Program-made: the position numbers and the translations under genes
In this document: positions 22,998 to 31,959 of the stretch, in pieces
Layout of the letters: the number at the start of each line of letters is the position of its first letter
How positions within the stretch are numbered: position 1 is the first letter of the stretch
Notes under the pieces: model-generated
What the model was told of the DNA's origin: nothing
Databases searched by the model: none
The model's input: only the letters and a program-made list of their open reading frames with translations
Assembly: GCA_022510505.1 (NCBI GenBank)
Contig: JAFLTL010000004.1
Span: forward strand, 46,133 to 110,132
Length of the DNA stretch: 64,000 nt
Direction of reading: 5' to 3'
DNA from: Muribaculaceae bacterium
Lineage (GTDB): Bacteria; Bacteroidota; Bacteroidia; Bacteroidales; Muribaculaceae

Positions 22998-25159
22998 AGC
23001 GTCAGTCAATAAATCTTGGCGCTGACGGTCTGATATTTATAGTCATCGCAGCCGCATTGCTTGTAGTGATATCCTCACTACAGTATGACTATATGCGTGA
23101 CAAAATCATAAATGATCTTGAAACGCAGGCTCAGAACGAGTTGAGTGCTAAGAATATGGCGATAGTTAACAATTTGAGTCGGGTTGAATCGGCAATAAAC
23201 AACCATATTTGGGATGTAGAGCGTCAGTTGTCCCATCCCGACTCCATGTTTTCTGTGACGAGAAGGATAGTAGAACAGAATCCTGACATCAAGGGTTCTT
23301 CAGTTTCTTTTATGCCGGATTATTATCCTTCAAAAGGCCGATGGTTTGAGTGTTATTCGGTAAGAGATTCAACTGGCAACATAGAGATGATGCAGTTGGG
23401 CTCGGAGAAACATGATTACACACAAAGTGAATTTTTCTATATACCCATTTCTGGAGATTCGACCTATTGGACAAATCCATATTTTGATTCGGACGGAGCG
23501 AAAATGCTTTTGACAACCTTTTCTCAACCGATTCATGACAGGAATGGGGACCCTGTTGGTGTTCTGATTGCTGATATGTCATTAGAGTGGTTAGATTCGG
23601 TTGTGAACAGATCATATATTTCTCCTTCAACTTATAACATACTGGTTTCTCGAACCGGGAGACTTATAAGTTATCCAAGGCGAGATTACATAATGAACCG
23701 AACGATTTTAGATATAGCCAAAGAAACCGGTGACACACTTCTGCAAGGCGTAGGAAAAAGCATGGTTTCAGGAGAGAGCGGTCAGGCTGTCATACGTTCG
23801 GTGGATGGTAAGAAGTTTTATGTGTTCTATGCTCCGATTGGTAACGAATCAGGTTGGTCTTTAGCCACAATCACTTCAGAGGAAGAGATTCTTGGAGACT
23901 TCTACGATTTGCGACGATTAATAATCGGTCTTTCGCTACTTGGTTTAGCCATATTGGCTTTTCTTATAATAAGGTCGGTGTATAATACCAGTCGTCTTCA
24001 GAGGGTTACAGTGAAACAGCAGACAATCTCTCGTGAACTTGAGATTGCACGCGAAATTCAAATGGGGATGTTACCTTCGCCGATTCATCTACCGATGGCA
24101 ATTGAACCTTTTGAAATTGCAGCGACTTTGTCGCCGGCAAAGGAGGTTGGCGGTGATTTATATGATTACCTTTTCCGAGATGGAGAACTGATTTTCTGCA
24201 TTGGCGATGTCAGTGGGAAAGGTGTTCCCGCTGCGTTGTTGATGTCGGTCATAAGGAGCTTATTCAGGTCATTAGCCGAAAGTTGTGATAGCCCTTCAAG
24301 TTTGATGACATCATTGAATCGGTCGGTATGCACGTTGGAGCACGCCGATATGTTTTCAACCTTATTTATCGGTTTCATGAGAGAGGACGGGATATTAAGA
24401 TATTGCAATGCGGGTCACAACAATCCATTGATTATAAGTGACAAAAAAGTAGCCATGCTATCAATGTGTCCAAATATTCCTGTGGGTGTTCTGGAGGACT
24501 TTCAATATAAAGGGGAGGAAAGTCAACTTCCAAGCGATTCGGTTTTGTTTCTTTATACTGATGGAATAACCGAAGCGATGGATATGAGAAAAAATGAATA
24601 TGGCGAGAATCGGTTATTGGATTTAGTGTCCACTTTTGAACGTCGGAGTGGAGTTGGTTTGAGTGAAATGGTAAAACTAACACTAAATGATGTTTCCAGG
24701 TTTGTGGGTAATGCGGAGCAAAGTGATGACATGACTTTGATGCTGATTAGCTTGGATAGGAAACAGAGTTGTTTAACGATTCAAAATGATTTGGGGTCAA
24801 TAGAATTATTAAACGAATTCTTGAAGCAAATGATTCCTGATAAGGAATTGTTGGAGGCTATACGCTTGCCATTGGAAGAGGCTATAGTAAATGTTATAGA
24901 ATATGCTTATGCAGAAGGAACAAAGGGAAGTATCACTGTTGAGTGTAAAGAATCAGACAAGGAGATCTCATTTATCATAAGTGATAGGGGTATGGCATTC
25001 AATCCTTTAGAGGCAGTGTTGCCCGATGTAACACTAGATGCCGATGAGCGTAGTGTTGGTGGACTTGGCATATTTCTTGTTCGACAAATGATGGACAAAG
25101 TTGAATATATTAGAAAAGATGGAGAGAATCGGTTAACTTTGACAAAACGTATAAAATAA
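22994..25159 (+). CDS. Cache sensor - PP2C (SpoIIE/RsbU) phosphatase - RsbW-like domain
   Basis: A 721-residue membrane signal protein overlapping the NRPS stop by 4 bases (ATGA), hence translationally coupled. Layout: membrane helix about 12-28, periplasmic Cache-like sensor about 35-305, second helix about 309-330, SpoIIE-type PP2C domain about 345-590, and a GHKL ATPase domain about 600-721. PP2C metal-binding motifs are all present: EVGGDLYDY, CIGDVSGKGVPAALLM, YTDGITEAMD and QSDDMTLML. The ATPase domain keeps LPLEEAIVNVIEY (Glu628/629, Asn633), SDRGMAFNP and GGLGIFLVRQM. In known partner-switching systems such phosphatases activate STAS antagonists and RsbW-type kinases inactivate them; here one polypeptide carries both activities. 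The ligand of the sensor is unknown. Confidence 0.92.
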   Translation: MKRQSINLGADGLIFIVIAAALLVVISSLQYDYMRDKIINDLETQAQNELSAKNMAIVNNLSRVESAINNHIWDVERQLSHPDSMFSVTRRIVEQNPDIKGSSVSFMPDYYPSKGRWFECYSVRDSTGNIEMMQLGSEKHDYTQSEFFYIPISGDSTYWTNPYFDSDGAKMLLTTFSQPIHDRNGDPVGVLIADMSLEWLDSVVNRSYISPSTYNILVSRTGRLISYPRRDYIMNRTILDIAKETGDTLLQGVGKSMVSGESGQAVIRSVDGKKFYVFYAPIGNESGWSLATITSEEEILGDFYDLRRLIIGLSLLGLAILAFLIIRSVYNTSRLQRVTVKQQTISRELEIAREIQMGMLPSPIHLPMAIEPFEIAATLSPAKEVGGDLYDYLFRDGELIFCIGDVSGKGVPAALLMSVIRSLFRSLAESCDSPSSLMTSLNRSVCTLEHADMFSTLFIGFMREDGILRYCNAGHNNPLIISDKKVAMLSMCPNIPVGVLEDFQYKGEESQLPSDSVLFLYTDGITEAMDMRKNEYGENRLLDLVSTFERRSGVGLSEMVKLTLNDVSRFVGNAEQSDDMTLMLISLDRKQSCLTIQNDLGSIELLNEFLKQMIPDKELLEAIRLPLEEAIVNVIEYAYAEGTKGSITVECKESDKEISFIISDRGMAFNPLEAVLPDVTLDADERSVGGLGIFLVRQMMDKVEYIRKDGENRLTLTKRIK

Positions 25160-25186
25160 AAAAAACAAAAATAAGAGAATACGACA

Positions 25187-25489
25187 ATGAAGACCACAAT
25201 CAATGAGGAAGCCGGAAAGATTAAGGTGGCTTTGAACGGAGAGCTTGATACGGTAGCATCCCGTGAAGCAGAGAAGGATTTTGATCCTTTGATGAATGCT
25301 CATGACAAAGAGATTGACATAGACTGTTCCCAATTGAACTATATTTCATCAAGCGGTTTGAGACTTTTTTTGAGTTTGTTGAAAAAGTGTAAGGCAAATA
25401 ATTCGACTTTGAATTTGTTGAATATGAATGATAACATTAAAAAAGTGTTCTCGATGACAGGTTTTTCGAGTCTGTTTAATATCGGATGA
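25187..25489 (+). CDS. STAS-domain anti-anti-sigma-type antagonist
   Basis: A 100-residue single STAS domain of the RsbV/SpoIIAA type. The phosphorylation region reads DCSQLNYISSSGLRLFLSLL, where Ser54-Ser56 precede Gly57; by alignment with RsbV-type proteins the serine just before or at the SSG is the kinase target. It lies 27 bases after the phosphatase gene. It is the natural common substrate for the PP2C domain at 22994-25159 and for the two RsbW-like domains, and should bind one of these in its unphosphorylated form. No sigma-B-like factor is encoded nearby, so the output is probably not a sigma factor. Confidence 0.92.
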   Translation: MKTTINEEAGKIKVALNGELDTVASREAEKDFDPLMNAHDKEIDIDCSQLNYISSSGLRLFLSLLKKCKANNSTLNLLNMNDNIKKVFSMTGFSSLFNIG

Positions 25490-25560
25490 TTTTCCGAATT
25501 ACATCAAATTGGAAATAAGTGATATAAATCCATATATTAGGTAATATTAAAAAATAAGCA

Positions 25561-26049
25561 ATGAAAAAGAAAATCTTAACGTTTGTTTTGGGTTTGATGG
25601 GAACATGCGGAATGTGGGCCCAATCGGCAGGTGACCAGGCATTTGGTATCAATTTGGGGTTGGCTCCTTATGTGGGGAGTGGTGCTTATTCGCTAACAAA
25701 TTTCCAGCTTGGCGTCCTCTATCAATATAGTGTTGTTGACAACATACGCTTGGAAGGAGACTTAAATTTTGGTTTCAAGGATAAAGGAATCGGAATGTTT
25801 GATGTTTCAGGGAATGTCCAATATCTTTTTAATCCAGCCAGCAGTTTCACTTTTTATCCTTTTGTTGGCATAGGTTACGGCAACATAAGCGGATGGGGTT
25901 CAAGTTCGGCTCGTTTATTATTCAATATAGGACTTGGCGGCGAATATAGCTTACCTGCAAACATTTCGGTAGGTTTGCGCGTAAACTACCAATATGTTAA
26001 GGATTTATGTCGCTTACCCATTGCAGTTTACGCTACCTATAGATTTTAG
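25561..26049 (+). CDS. Small outer-membrane beta-barrel protein
   Basis: A 162-residue protein with a signal peptide (MKKKILTFVLGLMGTCGMWA, cleavage near AQS) followed by alternating amphipathic strands (INLGLAPYVGSG, FQLGVLYQY, IRLEGDLNFGF, FYPFVGIGYG, VGLRVNYQY) and a terminal aromatic residue (TYRF), the pattern of an eight-strand OmpX/OmpA-like barrel. It follows the STAS gene after 71 bases without a recognisable promoter, so it may belong to the NRPS transcript and could serve as sensor partner or outer-membrane path for the product; that is inference. Confidence 0.8.
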   Translation: MKKKILTFVLGLMGTCGMWAQSAGDQAFGINLGLAPYVGSGAYSLTNFQLGVLYQYSVVDNIRLEGDLNFGFKDKGIGMFDVSGNVQYLFNPASSFTFYPFVGIGYGNISGWGSSSARLLFNIGLGGEYSLPANISVGLRVNYQYVKDLCRLPIAVYATYRF

Positions 26050-26273
26050 TGAGATATATCTGATTTTTTTGCACCAGAAAATCCTATTTGCGAGGCTCCG
26101 TTGAAGTTCTTTCTAAAACATGCTGAAGAACATTTTGAGTTTAATTGTGTTATGTTTAATTTAGCACGCTTGCCAAACGCATGCTTAAAAGATTGACTCA
26201 TTTTTACTGAAAGTGAGCTTATATTATGTGACAATAAACCAAATGAAAGTAAATAAAAGAAGATAACGCCTTT

Positions 26274-28247
26274 ATGAGTTATTTGAAATTTGATAAAAAT
26301 CTTCTGATTAACCTTGATCAGTCTCTTCCTAAGGAGATGTTGAGGACAAATCGAGCCGGAGCCTATCACTGTACGTCGATTGTTGGTTGTAATACTCGCA
26401 AACAGCATGGATTGTTGGTGATACCTTTAGGGGACAAGGAATATAAACCACATGTGTTGTTATCATCCTTAGATGAGACGGTAGTTCAACATGGTGCTCC
26501 TTTCAATCTTGGAATTCATCGATACAGTGGTGGTGTATACAGTCCTAACGGTCACAAATATATAAGGGAATTCGAATGTGAGAGTGTACCACGTATGACC
26601 TATAGGGTTGGTGGTGTCATCCTGACGAAGGAAAAGGTATTCATATCGGGTGAAAACCGTTTGTTGATAAGATACACACTTGTAGATGCACATTCTCCGA
26701 CAACCTTACAGTTTCGTCCTTTTCTTGCATTCAGAGATGTAAACGAACTATGCATCGCCAATGATAACTTGAACAAGGATATAACTCCTTGTGACAATGG
26801 TGTATCGGCATGTATGTATCCCGGTTACCCGACTCTTTACATGCAATTTTCCCGCAAACCAGAATGGGTGTATGAACCCCACTGGTATAATGGAATCGAA
26901 TATGTAAAGGATCTTGAGAGAGGTGTTCCCTATACAGAGGACTTATGGGTCCCCGGCTATTTTTCTGTGCCTATCAAGAAGGGTGAGAGCATTATTTTCA
27001 CAGCTGGAATCACAGAGGCAAAACCGAGGTCGTTAAGTAAATTATATGAATCGGAGATAGCTACACGAACTCCACGTTCGAGTTTCTTCAATTCTTTGAA
27101 GAATGCGGCGAAACAGTTCTATCTGATAGACGGAAAGAAGGAGTATATGCTGTCGGGTTATCCATGGGGAACGATTCTTGCAAGAAATACTTTCATGTCT
27201 TTGCCCGGCAATACGTTGGCGATCAATCATAGGGAAGATTTCGAGCGTATAATGGAGACGGCGGTAGGGGCCTTAAAACATTATATGTTAACAGGGGAGA
27301 AGGATCCGAAGATTCATGGCATAGAATTGCCAGACATTCCTTTATGGGCAATATGGGCAGTCCAGCAATATTCAAAAGCGATTGGCGCCAATGAGGCTCG
27401 AAATAAATATCTGCCTATAGTATCGGAGATTTTAAATTATTTGCTTGAAGGAGGTCACGAGAATCTTCAGGTTAACTCGGAGACGGGTCTGGTGTCGACA
27501 ATCGGAACATCGACTCCGGTTTCATGGATGAATTCCCAGTTGCATGGACGTCCGGTGTTACCGCGTTCAGGATATTTGGTTGAATTCAATGCATTGTTTT
27601 ATAACGCCTTGATGTTTGGTGTTTCACTAGCCGAGGAGGACTCAAAATCAAAGAATAGTATCAATATAGAAAGATGGAAGTTGGCGGCCGAAAAAATGAA
27701 ACAGCCGTTTATTGATACATTCTTGAATGACTACGGTTATCTCTACGATTATGTAGACCATAATTATGCTGATCCGTCGGTTAGGCCAAACATGGCGATA
27801 GCCATTGGTTTGGACTATTCACCTTTGGATCGTCGCCAGCGGAAGGGAGTATTGGATATTGTCACACGGGAGTTGTTGACGCCTAAAGGATTGAGAACGT
27901 TATCACCAAAGAGTTATGGTTATCGTCCTCATTATCTTGGTTCACCCGAGGAAAGAGAGCAGGCGTTACATCAAGGTCCGGCACGTCCATGGTTGATAGG
28001 TTTCTATGCAGATGCCTATCTGAAAGTGTTCGGATTCAGTGGTGTAAGTTATATAGACCGGATGTTGATAGGCTTCAGCGATGAGATGTCACAGGGGTGT
28101 ATTGGTTCATTGTCGCAGTTATACGACGGTAATCCCCCGTTTACCGGAAGAGGAGCTATTTCTCATGCCACTAACGTAGCAGAGGTGCTGAGAACCCTTA
28201 AGACTTTAAAAAGACTTTTAGACAGTCAAAATCAGTCTAACCCCTGA
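26274..28247 (+). CDS. Glycogen debranching enzyme (amylo-alpha-1,6-glucosidase, GH133 type)
   Basis: A 657-residue enzyme with the bacterial/archaeal GDE architecture: an N-terminal beta-sandwich domain (SLPKEMLRTNRAGAYHCTSI, HGLLVIPLGD) and an (alpha/alpha)6 catalytic barrel (YPWGTILARNTFMSLPG, VEFNALFYNAL, PRPWLIGFYADAYLKVFG). It removes alpha-1,6 branches in glycogen. It is the first gene of a three-gene set with a GT4 transferase and a GH57 enzyme, an arrangement I know from other Bacteroidales. The 224 bases upstream (26050-26273) show no gene and no clear promoter; weak AT-rich structure only. Confidence 0.9.
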   Translation: MSYLKFDKNLLINLDQSLPKEMLRTNRAGAYHCTSIVGCNTRKQHGLLVIPLGDKEYKPHVLLSSLDETVVQHGAPFNLGIHRYSGGVYSPNGHKYIREFECESVPRMTYRVGGVILTKEKVFISGENRLLIRYTLVDAHSPTTLQFRPFLAFRDVNELCIANDNLNKDITPCDNGVSACMYPGYPTLYMQFSRKPEWVYEPHWYNGIEYVKDLERGVPYTEDLWVPGYFSVPIKKGESIIFTAGITEAKPRSLSKLYESEIATRTPRSSFFNSLKNAAKQFYLIDGKKEYMLSGYPWGTILARNTFMSLPGNTLAINHREDFERIMETAVGALKHYMLTGEKDPKIHGIELPDIPLWAIWAVQQYSKAIGANEARNKYLPIVSEILNYLLEGGHENLQVNSETGLVSTIGTSTPVSWMNSQLHGRPVLPRSGYLVEFNALFYNALMFGVSLAEEDSKSKNSINIERWKLAAEKMKQPFIDTFLNDYGYLYDYVDHNYADPSVRPNMAIAIGLDYSPLDRRQRKGVLDIVTRELLTPKGLRTLSPKSYGYRPHYLGSPEEREQALHQGPARPWLIGFYADAYLKVFGFSGVSYIDRMLIGFSDEMSQGCIGSLSQLYDGNPPFTGRGAISHATNVAEVLRTLKTLKRLLDSQNQSNP

Positions 28248-28275
28248 TAAAATATAAATAGAGAAAAGAATAACC

Positions 28276-29535
28276 ATGAAAGCATTGATGTTCGGGTGGG
28301 AATTTCCGCCTCACATCCTAGGAGGGTTAGGAACCGCAAGCTATGGTCTCACAAAAGGAATGTGGGAATGTGGCGATATGGATATAACCTTTGTGATACC
28401 GAAACCTTTCGGAGATGAGGACAAAAGTTTTGCGAAAATCATAGGTGCATCACAAGTGCCGGTAGCATGGCGCGATGTCAGTCGCGAATATGTTGAGTCG
28501 CGAATAGGCAAGTTGATGGATCCTGACGAATATTTTCGTTTGAGAGATCACATCTATGCCGATTTCAATTATATGAGAACAAATGATTTGGGATGCATTG
28601 AGTTCTCGGGTCGTTATCCCGACAATCTGTTAGAGGAGATAAACAACTACTCAATTATGGCAGGTGTAGTTGCAAGGACCGAGCATTTTGACATAATTCA
28701 TAGCCACGACTGGTTAACGTACCCTGCCGGAATTCATGCCAAGCAGGTAACCGGGAAGCCATTAGTGATTCATGTGCATGCAACCGATTATGACCGTTCT
28801 CGAGGTCAGGTTAATCCCACGGTGTTTGGAATTGAGCGTGATGGAATGATTCATGCCGACCACATTATCACAGTTTCCAATTTGACACGCAACACTGTCA
28901 TCGAGAAATATGGGATAGATCCTTCAAAAGTCACTACGGTCCACAATGCGGTGGTGCCTTTGAGTGAGGAACTCTTGAATGTGGAGGTAACCAAACCAAA
29001 GGAGAAAGTAGTCACCTTCCTGGGTCGTATAACCATGCAAAAAGGTCCGGAGTATTTTGTTGAAGCAGCCGCCAAAGTCTTGAAAAACCATCATAATGTT
29101 AGGTTTGTGATGGCTGGTTCGGGGGATATGATGGACAAGATGATAAGTTTGGTAGCCGAACGAGGCATAGCCGATCGGTTCCATTTTCCCGGTTTCCAAA
29201 AGGGTAAACAGGTGTATGAGATGCTGAAAGCGAGTGATGTTTATATGATGCCTTCGGTTTCGGAGCCTTTTGGGATTTCTCCTTTGGAAGCCATGCAGAT
29301 GGGAGTTCCATCGATAATATCCAAACAGAGCGGATGTGCAGAAATCTTGACCAATGTCATCAAGACCGACTATTGGGATATTGATGCTATGGCCGATGCC
29401 ATCTATTCTATAATCACCTATCCTGCTATGTACAAGCAATTGCGAGAGGATGGTCTTGACGAAGTGGCCCAGATAACATGGGACAAGGCGGGAGCCAAAG
29501 TGATAGATATTTATAAAAAGGTTTTGAATATATAA
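28276..29535 (+). CDS. GT4-like glycosyltransferase, probable glycogen synthase
   Basis: A 419-residue GT-B transferase. The N-terminus MKALMFGWEFPPHILGGLG carries the glycine loop for the nucleotide sugar; IIHSHDWLTYPAGIHAKQ is the typical acceptor-side strand, and the C-terminal EPFGISPLEAMQMGVPSI is the retaining E-x7-E donor motif. In Bacteroidales this family sits between debranching enzyme and GH57 genes and is taken to make alpha-1,4-glucan; the context here is the same. Spacing to neighbours is 28 and 14 bases, so one operon. Confidence 0.85.
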   Translation: MKALMFGWEFPPHILGGLGTASYGLTKGMWECGDMDITFVIPKPFGDEDKSFAKIIGASQVPVAWRDVSREYVESRIGKLMDPDEYFRLRDHIYADFNYMRTNDLGCIEFSGRYPDNLLEEINNYSIMAGVVARTEHFDIIHSHDWLTYPAGIHAKQVTGKPLVIHVHATDYDRSRGQVNPTVFGIERDGMIHADHIITVSNLTRNTVIEKYGIDPSKVTTVHNAVVPLSEELLNVEVTKPKEKVVTFLGRITMQKGPEYFVEAAAKVLKNHHNVRFVMAGSGDMMDKMISLVAERGIADRFHFPGFQKGKQVYEMLKASDVYMMPSVSEPFGISPLEAMQMGVPSIISKQSGCAEILTNVIKTDYWDIDAMADAIYSIITYPAMYKQLREDGLDEVAQITWDKAGAKVIDIYKKVLNI

Positions 29536-29549
29536 AAAGAGAAAAGATA

Positions 29550-30911
29550 ATGAAATCGATTTGCTTCTATTTTCAGATCCATCAGCCATTCCGCCTGAAA
29601 AGGTATCGTTTCTTTGACATAGGTAACGACCATTACTACTATGATGACTTTGCCAACGAGGATATTATCTCGAGAATAGCCCATCGGTCTTATATTCCCG
29701 CCTGTGAAAGTTTGCTCAAAATGATTGAACAAACTAAAGGGAAATTCCGTTGTGCATTATCGATAACGGGGATAGCTCTAGAACAATGTGAGCAATACGT
29801 TCCCGAATTTATTGACCTTCTGAAGAAATTGGCATCGACCGGTAAAGTCGAATTTCTCTCCGAAACGTATGATCATTCTTTGGCATCTCTGATTGATCCG
29901 GAAGATTTCCGTGCACAAGTAAAGCGTCATGACGAGAAACTGAAAGAGCTCTTTGGAGTTACACCTAAAGTGTTCCGTAACACAGAGTTGATTTACTGTG
30001 ATGAAATAGCGCCACAGTTGGTTGACATGGGTTTCAAAGGATGTATTACCGATGGAGCAAAACATATTCTTGGTTGGAAATCACCAAACTATGTCTATAC
30101 AGCAGCTTCCGCACCCAAACTAAAATTGTTGTTGAAGAATTCCAAATTGAGTGATGACATTGCATTTAGGTTCAGTAATCATGATTGGGATGCTTATCCT
30201 CTGACGGCCGACAAATATATCGACTGGATTGCAAACACACCTCAGGAAGAGCAGATAGTTAATCTTTTCATGAGTTTGGAAACATTTGGTGAGCTGCAAG
30301 CAGCCGAGTCGGGCATTTTCCAGTTTCTAGAGGCATTGCCAAGGTTTGCAGCCGAGCGAGGAATCGAATTTTGGACTCCGAGCGAGGCAGTATCAAAATT
30401 GAAACCGGTTGATACGCTCTCGGTGGTGCACCCTATCTCATGGGCTGACGAGGCACGAGACACATCGGCATGGCTTGGAAACAAGCTTCAGCAGGAGGCT
30501 TTTAATAAACTCTATTCGGTTGGCGAGCGCGTGAGGTTATGTGATGACCGTCGCATTCATCAGGACTGGCACAGATTGCAGTCGGCTGACCACTTCTATT
30601 ACATGTCGACAAAAAAGATGGGTGATGGAGCCGTGCACTCTCATTTTTCTCCCTATGAAACGCCATTCCAGGCATTCACCAATTACATGAATGTATTAGC
30701 CGATTTCATAGTTAGGGTAGAGGAGCAATATCCCTTGGAGATTGAGAACGAGGAGTTAAACTCACTGGTTACTACAATTCGCAATCAGGCGAGTGAGATA
30801 GAGACGTTGAAGAAACAACTTGAAACGGCGCGCTTGAATCACGAGCATCTGAACGAAGAGCATAAACAGGCCAAACCAAAGAAGGCCAAAACAGTCAAGT
30901 CAAAAAGCTGA
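29550..30911 (+). CDS. GH57 family alpha-glucan enzyme (alpha-amylase/4-alpha-glucanotransferase-like)
   Basis: A 453-residue GH57 protein. Conserved regions in order: FYFQIHQPFRL (CSR1), KVEFLSETYDHSLASL, VFRNTELIYCDEIA (CSR3, candidate nucleophile Glu) and NHDWDAYPL plus LFMSLETFGELQ (CSR4/5 region). It acts on alpha-1,4-glucans; hydrolysis or transglycosylation cannot be told from sequence. The last 50 residues form a coiled coil (IETLKKQLETARLNHEHLNE) and a Lys-rich tail (KPKKAKTVKSKS) that is not part of the catalytic fold. A strong terminator follows within 18 bases. Confidence 0.87.
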   Translation: MKSICFYFQIHQPFRLKRYRFFDIGNDHYYYDDFANEDIISRIAHRSYIPACESLLKMIEQTKGKFRCALSITGIALEQCEQYVPEFIDLLKKLASTGKVEFLSETYDHSLASLIDPEDFRAQVKRHDEKLKELFGVTPKVFRNTELIYCDEIAPQLVDMGFKGCITDGAKHILGWKSPNYVYTAASAPKLKLLLKNSKLSDDIAFRFSNHDWDAYPLTADKYIDWIANTPQEEQIVNLFMSLETFGELQAAESGIFQFLEALPRFAAERGIEFWTPSEAVSKLKPVDTLSVVHPISWADEARDTSAWLGNKLQQEAFNKLYSVGERVRLCDDRRIHQDWHRLQSADHFYYMSTKKMGDGAVHSHFSPYETPFQAFTNYMNVLADFIVRVEEQYPLEIENEELNSLVTTIRNQASEIETLKKQLETARLNHEHLNEEHKQAKPKKAKTVKSKS

Positions 30912-30928
30912 CAGAATTTTTCAATATA

Positions 30929-30968
30929 ATAAAATAGGAGACAGTAAACGCTGTCTCCTATTTTATTC
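30929..30968. terminator. Bidirectional intrinsic terminator
   Basis: A 17-bp perfect inverted repeat: AATAAAATAGGAGACAG, a six-base loop (TAAACG), then the complement ending in CTATTTTATT. The A-rich and T-rich flanks make it active on both strands. It separates the glycogen operon from the convergent Abi-like gene. Confidence 0.9.
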
Positions 30969-31015
30969 GGACTATCTTTTGGTGCTTGTGTTCCCGAATT
31001 TAGGTCGGGATTATA

Positions 31016-31891
31016 TTATTGCCAGATGGAGTGCTGCCAATTTCTAGGGAACCCCATGGCTGAAATGTCAATTTCAGGATATAGTTTTAGCAGAGTCATT
31101 AGTTTTTCTTTAAAATCATTGGCTGGAGATATGATGTCAAGAAAATATTTTACCATTGAAATGTTGTGGAATGTTCTTCTTCGGTCCACGTCCTCGTCAA
31201 TCCATGGACGAGTCATCCCGTTCATTGTCAATGTTGTCAATGAGAAAACCCTGTTCCAAAGTCGGGCATGATGACAGCATGCGTTACGAGTCAGCACTAT
31301 GACATTCATCCAGGAATCCATCACCGGGGCGTTAAGGTGGAAATATCGTGCTATATCCTTTTTATAACGGAATGGTAGATTTCGGAAAATCCAGGTCATG
31401 GTTCCAAATGTCAGGACTTCAATCATGACCCATGTGGGAGGATATTTTTCGCTGTGAATTTTACTAAAACCAGATAGAAAATCATCGTTAGTTCGATGGA
31501 ATTCCTTTTTAATCAGATTCATTGTTTCACGACTGACATAGTTTTCATTTAGCATCCAATAGTCGTCGCCTGTCATTTCGACCATTCTGTCGCTTACAAT
31601 GTTTCTGAAAGCCACTTCAATTTTTTCTATTTCATTAAAAAGAAGCAATCGGAGTTTTTTATCGAATCCATAAACCCGAAGAACCTGATGGAAATTGGTC
31701 CCTTTCTTGAAAACTCCCTTAGATTTTGGTTCACAAATGAAAGGATACATGTAAGAAAGAAGACGAAAATGTCCGATGTTTCTCACATAGCTTACTGCTG
31801 CATCGGGATCATCAAAAACGAGTCCTCGGGCCTGCATGTCACGAATAAAATCGCGAGCATCTCCTTTTATTTTACTATAATTTTGCTTCAT
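31016..31891 (-). CDS. Abi_2 family (AbiD/AbiF-like) HEPN protein, putative phage defence
   Basis: A 291-residue soluble protein of the Abi_2 family. Its N-terminal half has the family pattern SYVRNIGHFRLLSYMYPF and YGFDKKLRLLLFNEIEKIEVAFRN, and the C-terminal half contains RNACCHHARLWNRVF, an R-x4-H motif of HEPN RNases. Abi_2 proteins are associated with abortive infection in lactococci and elsewhere; the role here is by family only. It stands alone between the glycogen operon and an ECF sigma gene, without a partner antitoxin. Its leader holds a hairpin followed by a T-run directly before the ATG. Confidence 0.85.
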   Translation of the reverse strand: MKQNYSKIKGDARDFIRDMQARGLVFDDPDAAVSYVRNIGHFRLLSYMYPFICEPKSKGVFKKGTNFHQVLRVYGFDKKLRLLLFNEIEKIEVAFRNIVSDRMVEMTGDDYWMLNENYVSRETMNLIKKEFHRTNDDFLSGFSKIHSEKYPPTWVMIEVLTFGTMTWIFRNLPFRYKKDIARYFHLNAPVMDSWMNVIVLTRNACCHHARLWNRVFSLTTLTMNGMTRPWIDEDVDRRRTFHNISMVKYFLDIISPANDFKEKLMTLLKLYPEIDISAMGFPRNWQHSIWQ

Positions 31892-31892
31892 A

Positions 31893-31942
31893 TAAAAAGA
31901 GACTCGCCCATTTAAGCATTAGTTAAGAGGCTTGGCGAGTTC
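31893..31942 (-). terminator. Hairpin plus U-run between sigma factor and Abi gene
   Basis: On the minus strand ACTCGCC (31934-31940) pairs with GGCGAGT (31902-31908), the 25-base loop having further AAGC/GCTT pairing, followed by TCTCTTTTTAT. It can end the sigma-factor transcript. Because a -7 element for the Abi gene lies upstream of it, it may instead act as a leader attenuator for the Abi gene. Confidence 0.55.
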
Positions 31943-31951
31943 TAATTATTG

Positions 31952-31959
31952 CAAATATA
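31952..31959 (-). promoter_or_regulatory. -7 promoter element for the Abi-like gene
   Basis: Minus-strand TATATTTG matches TAnnTTTG, about 60 bases upstream of the Abi ATG. The implied transcript leader would include the hairpin at 31902-31940. No clear -33 element. Confidence 0.4.

Noticed and set aside
12038..26049. NRPS cluster as a recent mobile island
   Set aside because: No integrase, transposase, tRNA gene or direct repeats flank it, and its base composition and codon use look like the neighbours by eye.
26050..26273. Possible RNA gene or terminator in the gap after the outer-membrane barrel
   Set aside because: AT-rich with only weak, short pairings and no promoter element; nothing could be supported.
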